IMG/VR virus record: IMGVR_UViG_3300030060_004410
Span: 3,607-25,542 of that record
DNA length: 21,936 nt
Source: a virus
Strand: one strand, 5' to 3'
How positions within the stretch are numbered: position 1 is the stretch's first letter; each line of letters opens with the position of its first letter. Positions 21,745 to 21,936 of this stretch are shown piece after piece. The translations under genes and the position numbers were made by a program. A model generated the notes under the pieces. It ran no database searches and was not told the DNA's origin. It saw only the letters and a program-made list of their open reading frames with translations.

Positions 21745-21936
21745 TGGAAGATATTTATAATAAAGTAACGGATGTTCTTGAAGAAGCTGACTCTATTGTA
21801 GGTGGTGAAAGAAAAATTGCTTATGGTCATTTTGATAAAAACCATGAGGACATTGCTAAAATTTGGAGTGTCATTTTAAAAACTCCAATACGAGCAGATC
21901 AAGTAACTTTGTGTATGGCAGGAGTTAAGATCGCAA
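21744..21936 (+). CDS. DUF6378-like protein, N-terminal part (runs off right edge)
   Basis: A GTG at 21744, overlapping the previous stop (TAGTG), opens a frame that continues to the window end (64 codons). It reads EDIYNKVTDVLEEADSIV, GGERKIAYGHFDKNHEDIAKIWSVIL and PIRADQVTLCMAGVKIA. This is the DUF6378 pattern: a helix with EEA, a G(D/E)R..YG....NH..IA..W turn, and a final P..V.L.M...KIA helix. This domain is common in phages and alphaproteobacteria. I know no assigned reaction; some relatives resemble MazG-like all-alpha nucleotide pyrophosphatases, which would fit a replication operon. The C-terminus is not visible. Confidence 0.65.
   Translation, partial: MEDIYNKVTDVLEEADSIVGGERKIAYGHFDKNHEDIAKIWSVILKTPIRADQVTLCMAGVKIA

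Noticed and set aside
1-21936. tRNA genes, integrase, attachment sites or insertion sequences
   Set aside because: I saw no cloverleaf-like G+C-rich segment, no tyrosine or serine recombinase motif, no transposase and no flanking direct repeats.

Overview
The window looks like about 22 kb of a tailed phage genome (short-tailed, podovirus-like). It is A/T-rich, tightly packed, and free of rRNA, tRNA or cellular metabolic genes. The late genes are recognisable head and connector genes in the order expected for P22-like or T7-like short-tailed phages. Low G+C, many Asn/Lys/Gln-rich proteins and similarity in style to marine phage proteins suggest a phage of a marine alphaproteobacterium such as SAR11 (a pelagiphage-like virus). 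That host is an inference from composition and family memory, not shown directly. No integrase, attachment site or lysis gene is visible, and both window ends cut through genes.

Leftward arm (positions about 19123 down to 1, minus strand). Transcription probably starts at a promoter just right of 19123. It first meets a set of small regulatory or unknown genes: a 104-residue unknown, a 64-residue unknown, a winged-helix protein and a DUF6362-like protein. A promoter with two tandem TTGACA boxes (17662-17676) then leads into the Sf6-type small terminase subunit. About 1 kb of short ORFs and a 330-base non-coding stretch with repeated dyads separate it from the large terminase subunit. After that come a DNA methyltransferase inserted between terminase and portal, the portal, an unknown Cys-motif protein, a small conserved protein, the scaffold and the major capsid protein. 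A hairpin terminator sits directly behind the capsid gene. Then come two small proteins, the head-tail adaptor, a P22 gp10-like hub, a small beta-rich protein, a GNAT-like protein, three probable ejection (internal virion) proteins and the start of a long tail fibre that runs off the left edge. Nearly all these genes are joined by ATGA, GTGA or TAATG overlaps, so translation is probably coupled.

Rightward arm (19194 to the right edge, plus strand). A helix-turn-helix regulator is followed by a PD-(D/E)XK exonuclease, an Erf/Rad52-like single-strand annealing protein, a DUF736-like small protein and the start of a DUF6378-like protein. The exonuclease and annealing protein form a two-component recombination system of the lambda Exo/Beta kind, at the head of what is probably the replication operon.

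The control region between the arms is the most interesting part. An ATTCTAC...GTAGAAT dyad overlaps a well-formed leftward promoter, and a second, exact dyad that also begins ATTCTAC covers the start codon of the exonuclease. The two sites bracket the regulator gene, which suggests a small repressor circuit deciding between the two arms. The regulator's C-terminal domain is not one I recognise.
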